From assembly GCA_900073065.1 (NCBI GenBank), contig FJOG01000095.1, positions 10,624 to 69,128 on the forward strand: a stretch of 58,505 nucleotides of DNA, given 5' to 3'. How positions within the stretch are numbered: the first letter of the stretch is position 1; each line of letters opens with the position of its first letter. Of the stretch, positions 44,166 to 56,279 are shown one piece after another. The notes below the pieces were generated by a model that did not search any database, had not been told where the DNA came from, and saw nothing but the letters and a program-made list of their open reading frames with translations. This DNA is from Phialocephala subalpina (taxonomy: Eukaryota; Ascomycota; Leotiomycetes; Helotiales; Mollisiaceae). Both the position numbers and the translations under genes were made by a program.

Positions 44166-45423
44166 TCAAACACTGTAGTTCTCCCCATCTTCCAATGGAT
44201 ACACATCACTGCCATAGGTCGAGTTCAGACTCACACTCTGTACCACCTCTCCATTTTCCATCCTCACCCAAGTATCGACCTGCATGTCCCCATTCTCGGA
44301 AAATGACAACCGCAAGTTCCTACTTCCTCTATTCCAATTGCCGTAGCCTCCATAACCCGTGTGCTTGCAGAAACAAACATGTGGCGAGCTCACACCCTTC
44401 GTGTCGTTCGTTCCTGTCGGCCAATTCGCACACCACGCATCACCATGATCATGTCCGCTGTAGACAGAATGAAGTTTCGGTGTATCGACAAGCGCTTGCA
44501 TGAATGGGACATCTTGCCATCCCGATCCTTGATATGCGAGAGGAACGTCGTCATTCAGTCCTGGAAAATGAGCGGACTCGTCACCAGCATACGGTAGCAG
44601 GTTGTTTTGAACAGTGATGAAGGCTGTTGGCGGAATGTGCACGAATGCCAGCGCAGGCAAATCTTTCTTGTACTTGGCCTTGAGAATAGCTTGTTCTGAC
44701 TTGAACCAAGTTGCGATGGAAGGCTCGACCCAGTCGGGAATGTTCTCTGAACCGGCAGGTGCCTGGAACTCTGCCCCACCTTGGGAGTCGAAGAACCAGA
44801 GGATTGCCAGAGGGGCATCGATGCTGCTTTTCTCGTGAGGATAGAGAAGGAGGTAATAATTTGTGATGGCCGGAATGCCGAGTGGTGAGTGCTTCGTGTA
44901 TGAGAGCTCGTACTTGGCTTCCTCCTGAAAGAGAGCTTCGCGGGAGAGGTTGTACTGCGAGTCGTGGTTTCCGTATGTGCTGGTCCACGATATGTTGTGC
45001 TCCACGAGGGGAGCTACGACCACATCAAGATATTTTGTCGAGTTCGTGAGAAATGTGTTCTCTCCGGTGATGAGATCGCCATCTAAAAATTATCAGTCAT
45101 GTGAGTGTTGATGAGCAGGGGCAGTACATACTGAGGACCACGAAGTTAGGCTGCTCTGAATTGAGGATATTATTCATGACACGCGTCGAATTGATGTCTT
45201 GAGTGATTCCCCATCCGTCTTCCTCCTCTCCATAATGTAGATCCGAGAATATCGCGATATGGAATTCGCCATTCGCGTCAAGACAGAGCGTAGGTTGAGA
45301 TTCGGTAGCTCGAGTAGCAAAAAGAGCAGTCGCGGCCAGCCATCGCGAAAGCAATCCCGCGAGGAACATGATATTGAGGATGAGGATAGCGATGGCCCCC
45401 ATCTTGAGAAGAAGGACTTGCAT
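44166..45423 (-). CDS. Calcineurin-like metallophosphoesterase, membrane-anchored
   Basis: Exons 45423-45132 and 45082-44166 give 403 codons, so 402 residues. An N-terminal hydrophobic segment (residues 9-32) acts as a signal or anchor. All metal-site blocks are present: D61-L-H63, G99-D100, G135-N-H137-D138, H246 (FVHIP) and G-H308-D-H310. The layout fits the fungal Dcr2/purple-acid-like phosphatases that hydrolyse phosphoesters in the secretory pathway or outside the cell. The GD motif is created across the intron (GTATGT ... TTTTAG). Substrate unknown. The gene appears intact. Confidence 0.88.
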
Positions 45424-46725
45424 CCTTAAGTACCTTCTTCATCGCGCGTGGTCGAGTTAGTCAGATGTACAAGGTTTGATGTTGTCGAAGCCGTCGTCGA
45501 AGCGTGCGGTCGGAAATTTGTCCCATTGGTCAATGCCAAGAGTAACGTGACATCGTTATGCAGGCACGGAGTAGAAGATACACTGGGACACCGCTGGGTT
45601 ACGAAATGCTTGAGCTTTTAGTTCTACCAGGGGCTCCCACTCTTGAGCATTAAGATCTGCGATTCAAGTTGTTGCTTCGTTGCTTCGACACACGAGCCAG
45701 ACCTCGACCAAAATCCCTCGCTTAAAAATGAGAACGTGGCCCCACTTCCCCCCCACGATTTCAAGTCTGCAAGTATACCTCTTCCTCGTAGGCTGGATCA
45801 AGGTTCTCACTGCCGCTACCGAATGTGATTCGCGGCTCAAATCTTCTCATGCATTTACCCAGCGGACAAGGGTGCCATGAGTTCCCCACATTCGATTCGG
45901 CAAGGCGCAATCGTCGTATATTGCTTCCATATTGAAGGAGTCGAGGACGTTACTTGATTAGCTGTGATAGATTGTTATCAGCTTGAAACAATGTTTGTTG
46001 ATCTATTTTCCGATACCTCCTTCCTCAGCCGACCTCGCTGCGAAGAATGAAGCTGCGTCCCTTGAGACGTGAAGAAGCACCATTTGAACTTCCATAAGTT
46101 AGACGAGAATGAAACTTGTGATAGTGACCAACACTACCTTGCTGCATGGAGTTCTAAGACTATAGTAGAGGTGAAATAGAGCTCTAAATGCCTCAGTCCT
46201 TCCTTGTCAAGGGTTCTTGTTGACACTGAGATGCACTCGATATTGACTCGAGAACGGAGTACCGCTAATCGCGAGGGGACAGAAGGATAGGGAAAATAAG
46301 AAGGTATTTGCAGGTGAGAGTGCAGACCCGGGACGAGGTTCGAGAAGCCGCACAGTGAAGAAGTCGAGGCCCCACACTGCACGTTCTGTTAGTTCTGAGA
46401 AGCTGGTTTGACTTATCGTGTGACCCGTGTTCAACATTATCTAGCGACGCCTCCGCCGGGATCTCATATTAAATGGCAGTTTGATGAGATAGGAATGATT
46501 CGGCACTTGCGTGTATTAATATGACGTTGGACCGAAGAAGCTTCTTCAATGGCGCTTCGCTGTAATCTACCAGTTGACCGGGATGATTATCCATTGATAA
46601 ACATTATTCGAGAGACTAAGTTATTCTCGAACAAGATGATAAGAGCAGAAGTCTCCAGTTCTGATTCTTTAATACGAAAACCCGTACTGTAGTTGTATTT
46701 TCCCCATCTTGCTTTTTGTTTCGCG
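45424..46725. other. Intergenic, 1.3 kb
   Basis: No gene supported. It lies between divergent genes and should carry both promoters. I see no strong motif. Confidence 0.4.
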
Positions 46726-47958
46726 ATGCGGTGGACAACACTCGTCCTCGCGCTCCATGCGTGCAACGCAAACGCCTTGCTTCGCTTCTCTTGCTCACAA
46801 CTCGTGACTGAGCGTCTTGATCCGTAAGTTTCGAGCCACCACTTGTCATTACCATCTGACATGAATGCTTTAGCTTGGTCAACCCAGGTGTCCCCGAGTC
46901 TCCTCACTTGCATCAAGTCATTGGAGGGGTATGTATCCCACTTCACCTTAACCATGGCACTTTGACAAGCATCAGAATGCTTTCAATGTTTCCATGGACC
47001 CGGCGAACAACCTCTCGCAGATTGCTACATGCACAACTTGCACCTTCAGCGAGGACTTTTCAAATTATTGGACAGCAGTATTATATTTCCGCGCACGCAA
47101 CGGAACCTTCAAACGAGTACTGCAGAAAGGCAATGCTGGGTTCGAAACCGCAAATGGAGGGGGCATGACAGTATATTATTCGCCGCAAGCTAAAGGGAAG
47201 GTGACTGCATTCAAGCAAGGCTTCTGGATGCTCATCGGAGACGCTCAAGCCCGAACACCAGCCCAAGTCGCTCAATTTCGCCAAATAACCTACACCTGTC
47301 TACAAAATGCTAATACGCGAAGCGGTGACGTTCCCAACGAAGCCTTGTCCAGCAGGTATCATGTCAAATATACGTTTCCCAACGTTAGTAAACAGCAACA
47401 TCAAGGAGACAGAAGCTGATGATTTCCAGATGTTGGGATGGAGTGAGCCTAGATAGTGCAGACCACACGAGTCACGTTCCGTATCCAAGCAGTGGCACAT
47501 TCGAGAACAATGGTCCTTGTCCAGCAACACACCCTGTTCAAATCCCTCAACTGTTCTTTGAGACTGTTTGGGACACCACCAAGTTCAGTGATAAGTCTCT
47601 TTGGCCCGAAGATGGGTCACAACCTTTCGTGTGGAGTCAAGGTGATCCGTAAGTTGTCCTTCATTGAGAGGCTTGTTACTGGTGCTGACAAGCATAGCAC
47701 TGGTGTAGCTTCACATGGCGATTATGTTTTTGGATGGAAAGGCGACTCGTTACAGAAGGCAATGGATGCGAATTGCAATATCAACTGTCCTCAATTGAAG
47801 ACGCAGACAATTGCGCAGGGAAACAAGTGTGTCAAGAGCCAATATATCGAGGAAGAGATCGACGCTTGTGAGTTGAAGATGGAAAATTCTATGAGCGCGG
47901 GCTGACATTGATAGGGCTTCCATCACCGCCCGGTGGTATGCAAGTCACGGCAGCATAG
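46726..47958 (+). CDS. Secreted DUF1996 protein
   Basis: Six exons (46726-46823, 46874-46928, 46976-47355, 47430-47648, 47698-47867, 47915-47958) total 322 codons, so 321 residues. A signal peptide (MRWTTLVLALHACNANA) precedes the DUF1996 domain, recognised by ERLDPLVNPGVPESPHLHQV, the CTTCTFSEDFSNYW segment, CWDGVSLDSADHTSHVPYP, CPATHPVQIPQLFFE and the terminal WLPSPPGGM. The family is secreted, fungal and of unknown biochemical role; some members carry WSC domains. One oddity: the intron at 47356-47429 contains an in-frame stretch RYHVKYTFPN that resembles the block normally preceding the CWDG motif, so the splice may be alternative or the gene slightly altered. Confidence 0.82.
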
Positions 47959-48162
47959 ATCCGAATTGTTGGGTTTCAAAGAGCTTGTGGCCATCGCAGA
48001 CTTTGTAACTTGACGGAAGCAAGGAGACAAAAGCGTCAATTCATTTGAAACGTGTCCACTAGGTCGCAAACCTTCATGTAGATTTTATTTCGGATCAACA
48101 ATTGATCTGATTCTGCAAACCTTCAGATCCAGGGCCATGGAGCGACCTTTTGCTTTCATTGA

Positions 48163-50490
48163 CTATACTATTGTCAATGTTCTCAACTCTGATATACTTG
48201 AGTCATCAAACATATCTCTCTGTGGATCTTCATCAGACGAGTAAAACGCCCCAACTCTCTCAAACAACCCATTTTCTACTTCCATCAATACGATCCCACA
48301 TGGTGTAATACGATTCCTTGTATCATTTGGGTCTAACCTCGGACTCAGGATGTAAGTCCCCAATCGCGCGTAGATTGCACGTTCGAAAATTTCATGGCAA
48401 GTAAAACCACATATGTCTAAGGAATCTAGACTAATATTGGGGTCCGAGCGAAACTTTGGTCCAATATCGCGGCGTAGTGGACCTTTGATGACGGAAGCAC
48501 GCACCACGAGTCGGCCGCCTGTTATCGATCCGAGCGAAGCAGTCTTGTCGAGCAATTGAACGGAGGACGATAAGATTTCGCATTTCCGCACTTTGATCTC
48601 ACCGAAGGTCACAGCCTGTCCGCATGACAGCCAGGACCAAGTCGGTGCCGATTTCTCACCTCTCAACCTCGGCACCGAATTGCATCTGCACACCCTATGT
48701 TTTGGATTGGATGAAAGGCAGCCGTTGAGGATTCCTGCGCTGGATCTACGCCAATAGAGATGCTCAATGAAGCAATTTTCCCACATACCAGCGACGCATT
48801 TGTCTGCCCAGGGCTTCTCTAATGCCGTAATTATACCGGCGAGGGCGGGTAACCTATCTTGTGGGTTCATGATTTTGCGCTTGGTGTAATTTTCTATCAC
48901 AGCTCCCCACACTTGTAGCTGCTCGAGCCGTAGTTGTTGCTTCAAGTCTTTCTCGTCCGATAAGTGATGTCCTTGTATGGCCAGACCTACATTGCCTGTA
49001 TCTGCGAAGACTCCTGGCGGAAGACGGTGGAGACCTTGCCATTCTTCAAAATTCATAGAGCTAACTCCGAGAAGTCGTTCCTTGTAGACTGATTGGCACT
49101 GCCATCGAATCTCTCCATCTGGGAAGAACAATATGCGCGGCGAGAGAAGTTCTTCTTGCAAGGCCCAGGCGCGGGTGTTCAAATGCCATTTAGATTGGCT
49201 GGCTGTTTGCTTCCAGTGAGTGACTTCGGCCTTCCCCAGTCGTCCGTTAGGGAGATAGAACGGGAGGTTGCATGACGAGTATGGGTTCCGAGACTTAAGA
49301 AATCCGTTTCGAACAGACTTCGAGTCTGATGCCGCAATTGTCAGCGTTGCATTTCTGTATATGCGCCCCATCGTCTTGATTTCTAGGTTTTGATCTTCTG
49401 TATCATTCTGAATGATACAAAATGCATCGATCCAGAGGTATCGAAGTCCAAGTTTGCCTGTGACCTCAATTGCGTCTCGAATCGTCTGTGGCAAATCTTG
49501 CAATTGAAGCCCTTTGACTTTCGTGTCGAGTGTATCTCTAGTCAATTGCACTTCTTGAGGTCCACCCCAGGAATAACTGAGAGCGACGTAACAGGCTCGT
49601 TGGTCCCGCTTCGAAATACACAGCTTAGGATGGCTTGGATGCTCAATATCGATAACCCTAGTCGGAAGCAAGGGTATTGTCCGGGGTTCGCAATCTTTGT
49701 GCTTTTCTTGACAATGCTTGAGCCTTGTCAAGCATGAACTCATAGCAGCATCACCAGCTAAGTCGTACGAACGAGGAAAACAAGTCAACCAGGGTGCAGA
49801 CTCGTCATCTAGTAAGAACATCATACATCAGTCTAGACATTCAAGATGTCCACAAACAGAAGGGGTCTGACCTGGTATTTTGCTAATTGTGAGGACTCTT
49901 CTGTCCTCGCTAGTGGACACGGCACCATTGATCCTCACAATCCGTCTTAGATAACACATCGATAGAATGCCTGAAGGATAGCCAGTGCAAGTATCTACCG
50001 GAGTATTTGAACGAGACCCATCCGTTTCTGCTTGTAATTGAAGTCGTTTCGTGGGGGCCTCGACGAAGCCCTCTTGCTTTAGCATTCTGCATAGAGTACA
50101 TACTCGTGCATTCTCACTGATCTCTTCGAAAGTAAGCCATTCGTATCCGTTATCTGACACCAATGCTTGCAACGCTTCGAGACTTGAGAATATGGAGCTG
50201 CAGGGCTTGCAAAAAGATTCTAGGACTTCCGACTTTGGGTTATCCACGTGATCCTCGACAGTTCCTGAAGCTGGATTAACAGTTCGAGCTGAAATCATTG
50301 CAGGTGTATCCTGATGTGATGGCCGAGGTATGAAAGCTGCTCCAGTAGATGTTGCATGTAGATTTGCTGAATCTTGGCTTCTGTGGTCGATGTTTAAGTA
50401 TCCAGCCTCATCTCGGATTACTATTAGCCTTCCAATCCATTCTTTCCAACGACCGCATATTCGATTCAACTTACTCCACGTCGAGCCCAC
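48163..50490 (-). CDS. HET-domain (heterokaryon incompatibility) protein
   Basis: Exons 50490-49872 and 49808-48163 give 755 codons, so 754 residues. The N-terminal 200 residues include a Cys-rich element (CKPCSSIF ... CTLCRML) common before HET domains. The HET domain itself starts after a CLTRLKHCQEKHKDC segment and contains YVALSYSWGG, the DLPQTIRDAI stretch, LRYLWIDAFCIIQND, and MGRIYRNATLTIAAS. It continues with the usual RAWALQEELLSPRILFF and, later, a WSWLS motif. HET proteins trigger cell death after fusion of incompatible hyphae, or have related recognition roles. No partner domain such as NACHT, ankyrin or WD is present. It is 4 kb from the small-protein array. Confidence 0.88.
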
Positions 50491-51248
50491 GACTTTTCAA
50501 GTCCAGTTAAAAATTCTCTGTGGAAGTAATGAAGAAGGAACAAGAAAGCCACGCGGAGGGAAATGGACCAATGTTGACATGTACGAATGCAGTGAGATGG
50601 CGAGATGTTGGTTGGAGGCCTTGCATCCTATTTAACGAAGAACGCGCGCGCTTAACACGACATGAAACAAGACTTAAACAAAATAATAAAGAAGTCCTTT
50701 AATAATCGAGGGTGGTCTTGCATGTATCAAAGCTTGCATGCATAGTGTGCTGATGCTACTGTTTTGCTGCGCTGAGCTGCGCTGCGTGCCAATCGTGAAT
50801 GTATTTTTCCTTGCATCTTGAAGCCAGAAAGTCGGGTCTCTTGTTTTCCTTGCGGGATTTCGTATGATTGCCTCATTAGATCTGCGCCGGCGGGAGTGAT
50901 GAATAGAATAGAATTGAACTGAATTGAGATAATGAGCAGTGTTGTGAAGGAAGGATCGAAGACGGAAAGCGAAATGATGGAAGAAGTGAGAAAGTTTGGG
51001 GAGACCTTGAAGCCAACCAGGTAAGGCTAAATTAAATGCCAAATGATCGCACCCCGACCACGGCTGCAAAAATTTCAGCCAGCTCAGAATGGGGGAATCT
51101 TGGTACTTATCAAAATTCCAACTGATAAATTGACGTTCTAGCTTTGATAAACATACTGTTGATTTTGAAAGTGTCACGTGCATGCAAAAGACTCGAGGCT
51201 GAGCCCAAATTGAACTGCCCCTCCATCTCTTCGACCACAATACTTAGA
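50491..51248. promoter_or_regulatory. Divergent upstream region of the HET and GH18 genes
   Basis: No gene supported. Both neighbours start from this 758-base gap. An antisense frame across 50674-51240 lacks recognisable content. Confidence 0.4.
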
Positions 51249-52336
51249 ATGCCTCCAATACCTCAACCTCCTACTCCGCGAATAGTAATATACTACCAAA
51301 CGCAACACAATCAAGATGGCACGCCCTGCTCGATCCTTCCAATCATTACCCAGCCAGACATCGCGGTAACGCACGTCAATCTTGCGGCGATACACCTGAA
51401 CGACCCGCCAGGACATATAACTCTTGTGGGTAGGCGCCTTTGAGCACAGAACCTTTGCTTACAGACTTACAGAATGATCACGTACCTTCAGACCCGCGAT
51501 ATGTCACACTCTGGGCCGAGCTACGAATCCTCCAAGCCGCTGGGATCAAAGTTCTTGGTATGCTGGGTGGGGCTGCGAAAGGCTCCTTCACACGACTCGA
51601 CCTCGACGAAGCTACCTTTGAAGCGTACTACTTACCTCTACGAAACCTCATACGTGAAAGGGGGCTGGATGGCCTGGATCTGGACGTAGAAGAGCCGATG
51701 ACGCTGGCGGGCATAATACGATTGATCGATAGACTCAAGAGCGACTTTGGAGAAAGCTTCATAATTACATTGGCGCCCGTCGCAGCAGCTTTGATGTCCG
51801 ACCGACCGGAGCACAATCTCAGCGGATTCAGCTACGAAGCATTGGAGGTTATGCGAGGCAGACAAATCGGATGGTACAATACACAATTTTATTGTGGCTG
51901 GGGAGATCTCAGCAAGACAGACGGGTTCGACTTTATGGTTGCGAGAGGATACCCAGCAGACAAGATTGTCATTGGCATGGTCACAAATCCTGGGAATGGT
52001 AGCGGCTGGGTACCTTTCGAGGTGCTACAAGAAGTTCTGATCACACTGAAGGTTCGGTACCCTGGGTTTGGAGGTGTGATGGGTTGGGAATACTTCAACT
52101 CTCTACCGGGAGACCGAGCGAGACCATGGGAATGGGCAGCTTTCATGACAAAGAATGTGCGAAGCGGACTTCTACCTCTGGCAACGGCCGCACCAATTGT
52201 GTCAGCTTCGGCGGCCATCGGCACAGGACAGCAGAAGCAACAACCGCTCATCGTAGATGACGACCCCAAGGCAAAAGATGACGCTCCTATACCCAAAGAC
52301 TTCGAGTATTTCACAGATGGGAGTGTGGAGGATTGA
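51249..52336 (+). CDS. GH18 family glycoside hydrolase without signal peptide
   Basis: Exons 51249-51425 and 51473-52336 give 347 codons, so 346 residues. The start (MPPIPQPPTPRIVIYYQTQ) goes straight into the first barrel strand, so the protein is probably cytosolic. The catalytic DxxDxDxE motif is intact: D125-G-L-D128-L-D130-V-E132. Later strands include ITLAPVAAAL, IGWYNTQFYCGWGD and GGVMGWEYF. The C-terminal 50 residues are Ala/Lys/Asp-rich and disordered. Small intracellular GH18 proteins of fungi are chitinase-like or endo-beta-N-acetylglucosaminidase-like; the latter trim N-glycans. The sequence does not decide between them. The gene looks intact. Confidence 0.85.
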
Positions 52337-52467
52337 GCATTGAATGGAAAGGGGTCTCCCTCCGACGGCGATTTCTACCTGCATATTGGATATGGTTCTA
52401 CATCTGGCACATTTCTCCGATTGCAATCTAAAGTTTTGGCATGACGCTGGATGAAGCCTGCTGTAGC

Positions 52468-53766
52468 CTAAGCTGAATCAGGCGCAATTCGGACTACCAC
52501 CTTCTTTTCTCCCCCTTTCCGAGCATTGAAAGCATCAAGCCCTTTCAATACCTCTCCGACTCCAACATCACCCACGACTTCATACTCCATCGGCTTCAAC
52601 AAGCCTTCATCGAAATACCTCTCAAGTACCGGAATGAACCCTTCCATATCTTGATTCACTTGAGCTGTATGTTCAGACCCGGATCGACCGATCTGACCCA
52701 AGGAGCACAAATACACTTCTACACCTTCCTTTGGTTCAATTGGGACCCTTTCGATTTCATTTAGTGACTTGTTTAGTTTGAGTTTGGAGTTATGAGCTCA
52801 CCAATCGTTTGTGCTGGCAAAGTGTTTGACCTGGGCATCAGGATCTCCACATTGAGCAAGCGCGTCCATACCAGTTTCGGCAGCCATTGCACTTGCATCG
52901 AAGCATCGAGAAAATTTTCCTTTGGTGATCTTTGCAATCTCTGCCAGCTGCTCAGCCAGTGGTATCTTGTAGCTAACAGTAGCATCTGCTCCAAGGCCTT
53001 TCACGAACTGCGATCATCAGTCAGCAAGGATCTAGCCCGACCGTCAAGTCACTTGCCTTGTCGCTTGAAGGAGAGCATGTGGCCAAGACTTTGTATCCGC
53101 AAAGCTTTGCGACCTGGCAAGCTGTCAGTAATGCATTCGGAAGCATCACGACTCGAAACTCTCCTGCACTGCATATTGTCCCACACCGGCAGAGCCACCA
53201 AGGACAATGATCCATTCATTAGAATCTGCGGCACTGTTTTGCTCAAGCTTGATCTTGGTTCCACTGATCAAGCCTAAGCATGCTGTGAGGATACCAACGC
53301 CGATGGTTGCTGCTCCTTCCAATGAGATGGCCTCGGATTTCTTGAAGGCAAGATTTTCATCCATGAGGAACTTGTCTTGATCAGCAACGCAGCTTTTTCT
53401 CTCGAGCTTATTCATACATATTCCTGAAAGGTGCAGTAACCGGGAGTGCCGAGCCTGGTGCAGCCATAGATGCCGTCGCCTTCTGAGAACTTCTTTACAC
53501 TGCTGCCAACCTCAACGACAGTTCCTGAGGCGTCGCAACCGAGTACAATTGGCCAAGCGGTTACGAGCATTCCAGTCATCTGCATGAAACCTTCGCTGCG
53601 TATTTGTGTCAGCTTTTGTCGTCTGGGTGGGGAAGGGTGTTTACACTGGATTGATGCCAGCCACAAGTGACTTCACAAGTACTTGAGTTGGTCCTGGCTT
53701 GGGCTTCTCGAGCGTGTCCACAAGCGTGAACTCACCACCCACCTTTTCGAGAAGAATGCCCTTCAT
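52468..53766 (-). CDS. Medium-chain dehydrogenase/enoyl reductase (zinc-independent type)
   Basis: About six exons; the start is the ATG at 53766 and TAG ends at 52468. The GroES-like half reads GEFTLVDTLEKPKPGPTQVL, then VLGCDASGTVVEVGSSVKKF. The nucleotide-binding half has LGGSAGVGQYA and the following KLCGYKVLATCSP strand-helix unit. The C-terminal part matches fungal zinc-binding-oxidoreductase-like or trans-enoyl reductase proteins (CipB/ToxD type), with VFLKGL-like GEVLKGLDAFNARKGGEKKVVV. The structural zinc cysteines are absent, as in these subfamilies. Two splice sites are odd: the intron at 53008-53056 uses a GC-AG donor, and the intron before VAKLCGY has no GT donor that preserves the usual AVQ sequence. 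Substrate unknown. Confidence 0.82.
53008..53056 (-). other. GC-AG intron in the reductase gene
   Basis: The donor reads GACAAG|GCAAGT and the acceptor ATCGCAG|TTCGTG. This 49-base intron joins SPSSDK to FVKGLGADATV, the spacing expected in this enzyme family. The only frame-preserving GT alternative (ACG|GTCGGG) leaves a 34-base intron, shorter than any other in the window. Confidence 0.65.
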
Positions 53767-55039
53767 CTTGCAAGCTTCCTCCGTGTCTTTAGAAATGAGT
53801 AGAAATTGGTTTTGGCGAGGCTCTGAAGAGTTACCAGGTCGCGCCGCAGCCAAACTTTCAATCTCAGCGATTTCTATTATACTTTATCACCAAACGGGAG
53901 AGCCATAAGCGCGGCTCATATCGACTCCGTGAAGGATCAAGCCTTATCTACCCAACAGTTGGCACAGGCAGCAGAAGCAAACGTATGTGCATCTTGCCAC
54001 TTTCAGATCAACATCTTCCTCGCAAGTGGCCGTCATTTATGCATAAATCTCCTACCTCAGCCATGCCTCCCAATCATAAACCTTCTATTTTTGCATGTTT
54101 CACAGATTTCAAGCCACGAAAACGCCAATCTGCAGCGTCTGATAAACTCCCAATGGGAGTATGATATTCGTATACGTTGATTGGTTGGTCGCATTAACCC
54201 CGCGATATTGCCAAGAGCGGGCTGAAAAGAAGAAGTTCCTTGGTGGGTTGAGATCCCGATTGTCGGAAATAGCTTTTTGCTGCATATAGCAATCACGGGA
54301 GGTTACTGTGAGGCATTGGATGGAAGTCAGGATTGTTCTGGCCAGTGTTGGGGGTCTGCCGAGGCTGGAGGTGTTCAGCCTTGTGGTTGTTGCTTCACGT
54401 GCTCATTGACGAGTTCAGGACCATACAACGACTTTCTTTCGAAACTTGCGCATGATATCGATACTGGAGATAAAGCACCGCAGCTGCTACAGCTGTCGGA
54501 TTCGCGGTGTGTTAGTGAAGTAAGTGGCAGAGGTTACTTCTCTCCAGTCTTCTCCTTTATTCTCCTTCACTTCTCATTCATGCTTAAAACACATGGACTT
54601 GGTTGGCTACTCCTCCAAAGTCACCAGCTTCGGAACTCAGATCCTCGACCCGTGGCCTATGAGTGATTTGAAATTCTTATCGGACAGATAAGATCCCGAG
54701 GTCATCGCTCGAAACTAGTAGTGGGGTTAGTCTACCCCGCATGCTCCCCTTTTCTTTAAGTGGTCTAGTCCAAGATCCAGAGTCAACCTAAACATCACCT
54801 CTACACCAGCGACGCGGTTGATCGCGTTCCCCGCATATACTACCGCGAACCATCAAGGCTCTAGACCTCCTGGCTTCGAGTTTGGCCTCGTTCGGACTCA
54901 CGGAGGAGCGGAGAATCTCCAGCAGATATATAGACTTTAAACACTCCCAAGCAAGATCTTCGACAAAGCAATTACAGTTCGAACAACATCGAATCAAGGA
55001 AACACCTAATCTCAGCGATATCGAACCAAAACAGACAAG
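53767..55039. other. Intergenic, 1.3 kb
   Basis: No gene supported. It should carry the promoters of the reductase and of the catalase-like gene. Small frames at 54277-54666 have no recognisable content. Confidence 0.4.
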
Positions 55040-56279
55040 ATGCCCGAATACATTAGATGGTAAGTGCCATACCGTAACAACGACGACACAGCGCTAAGAA
55101 GAAGAGGGATGCCAAAGGCGTGGAGGTCATCCAACCAGGCGAGAAGGAGAAGAGATGATGAACTTCAACGAACACCACCACTGTCTACGAGGCACACATC
55201 TTAAGACACAAGGCGTATGTTTTGCCCAATTCAATCCAGTCCTCAAACTAACACCTCGCAGTGTGTCATGGGCAAATTCACAGTCAAAAACAACCTCCCA
55301 CCCAATCTCGCACAAGGAATGTTCGCAAAGCCTGGCCAATACGACACAATCATGCGTTACTCCTCCCTCACACCAAAGCTCGTCCCAGACAATGTTTCCG
55401 CGCCCCGCGGCATCGGCATGAAGATCTTTGGTGTGGAAGGTGAGAAGATCTGGGGCGAGGATAAGAAGACACAAGACTGGACATTCAACAACTACCCCAT
55501 CCTCGAACTACGGGACCCGAAGACTACATACGAGATTGCAGATTGCTTGGAAAAGAACTGGAACGACATTCCAAAATTTGCGGAGGAGCAGGGCAAGCGT
55601 GTTGATGCAGATGTTGCAACCATGGGTTCTCAGCTTCCGAGACAACATTGTGGGTCCAATCAATGCGGAGAATTGTATGAGATGCATAATCTAACGAGTG
55701 CAGTGGTCGCCATGCCAGAATACTCCCAATCCGCCTACCGCTTCGGTGACTACGTCGCAAAATTCGGCGTCTTCCCCCTCGGCTCCGAACAGAAGAAACT
55801 CGAAAAATACTCCATCCCCGACGACGCACCTATCAACATCCTCTCCCAACATGCCCACGACTTCCACATGAAACACAAAGTCACATATTCCTTCTGCGCC
55901 CAACTGCTCCAAAATCTCGACGAGCAACCAGTCGATGATCTAGGCGTCGTTTGGGACGAGAAAAAAATACCCATTTGAACAGATTGCGACGCTAGAATTT
56001 GATCCGCAGGATAGCTGGTTGCCGGAATTTAGGGTTTGGTGGGATGATAGGATTACGTGTAATAGTTGGCATGGGCTGAAGGTTCATCAGCCGCTTGGGA
56101 GTACGAATCGGATGAGGAGGGTGGTGTATGCGGAGAGTAGGAAGTTGAGGTTGAGGGTTAATGGGTACAAGGATTATATTGAGCCTGCGAGTTTGAAGGA
56201 GGTGCCGGCGCCGGTAGTGGCGCCGCAGTTGAGTTTGCCGTTCCAGCCTGCGGTGCAGAGTGCGAAGATCAAGGTGTAA
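55040..56279 (+). pseudogene. Catalase-like heme protein gene with two frameshifts
   Basis: Exons start at 55040 (MPEYIRC across the first splice), continue at 55092-55214 and resume at 55262. The product matches catalase-like fungal proteins: THLKTQG joined to CVMGKF (the active-site His block), LAQGMFAKPGQY, SAPRGIGMKIFGVEGEK, and near the end HQPLGSTNRMRRVVY. Two frame breaks occur. One is near 55155, where GVEVIQPGEKEK and MMNFNEHHHCL lie in different frames. The second is an A7 run at 55961-55967: one base fewer would restore WDEKK into YPFEQIATLEFDP and the rest of the domain to 56279. Either this is a young pseudogene or the assembly has errors; a start at 55155 would remove the first break. 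Related proteins act as small catalases or in oxylipin metabolism. Confidence 0.7.
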
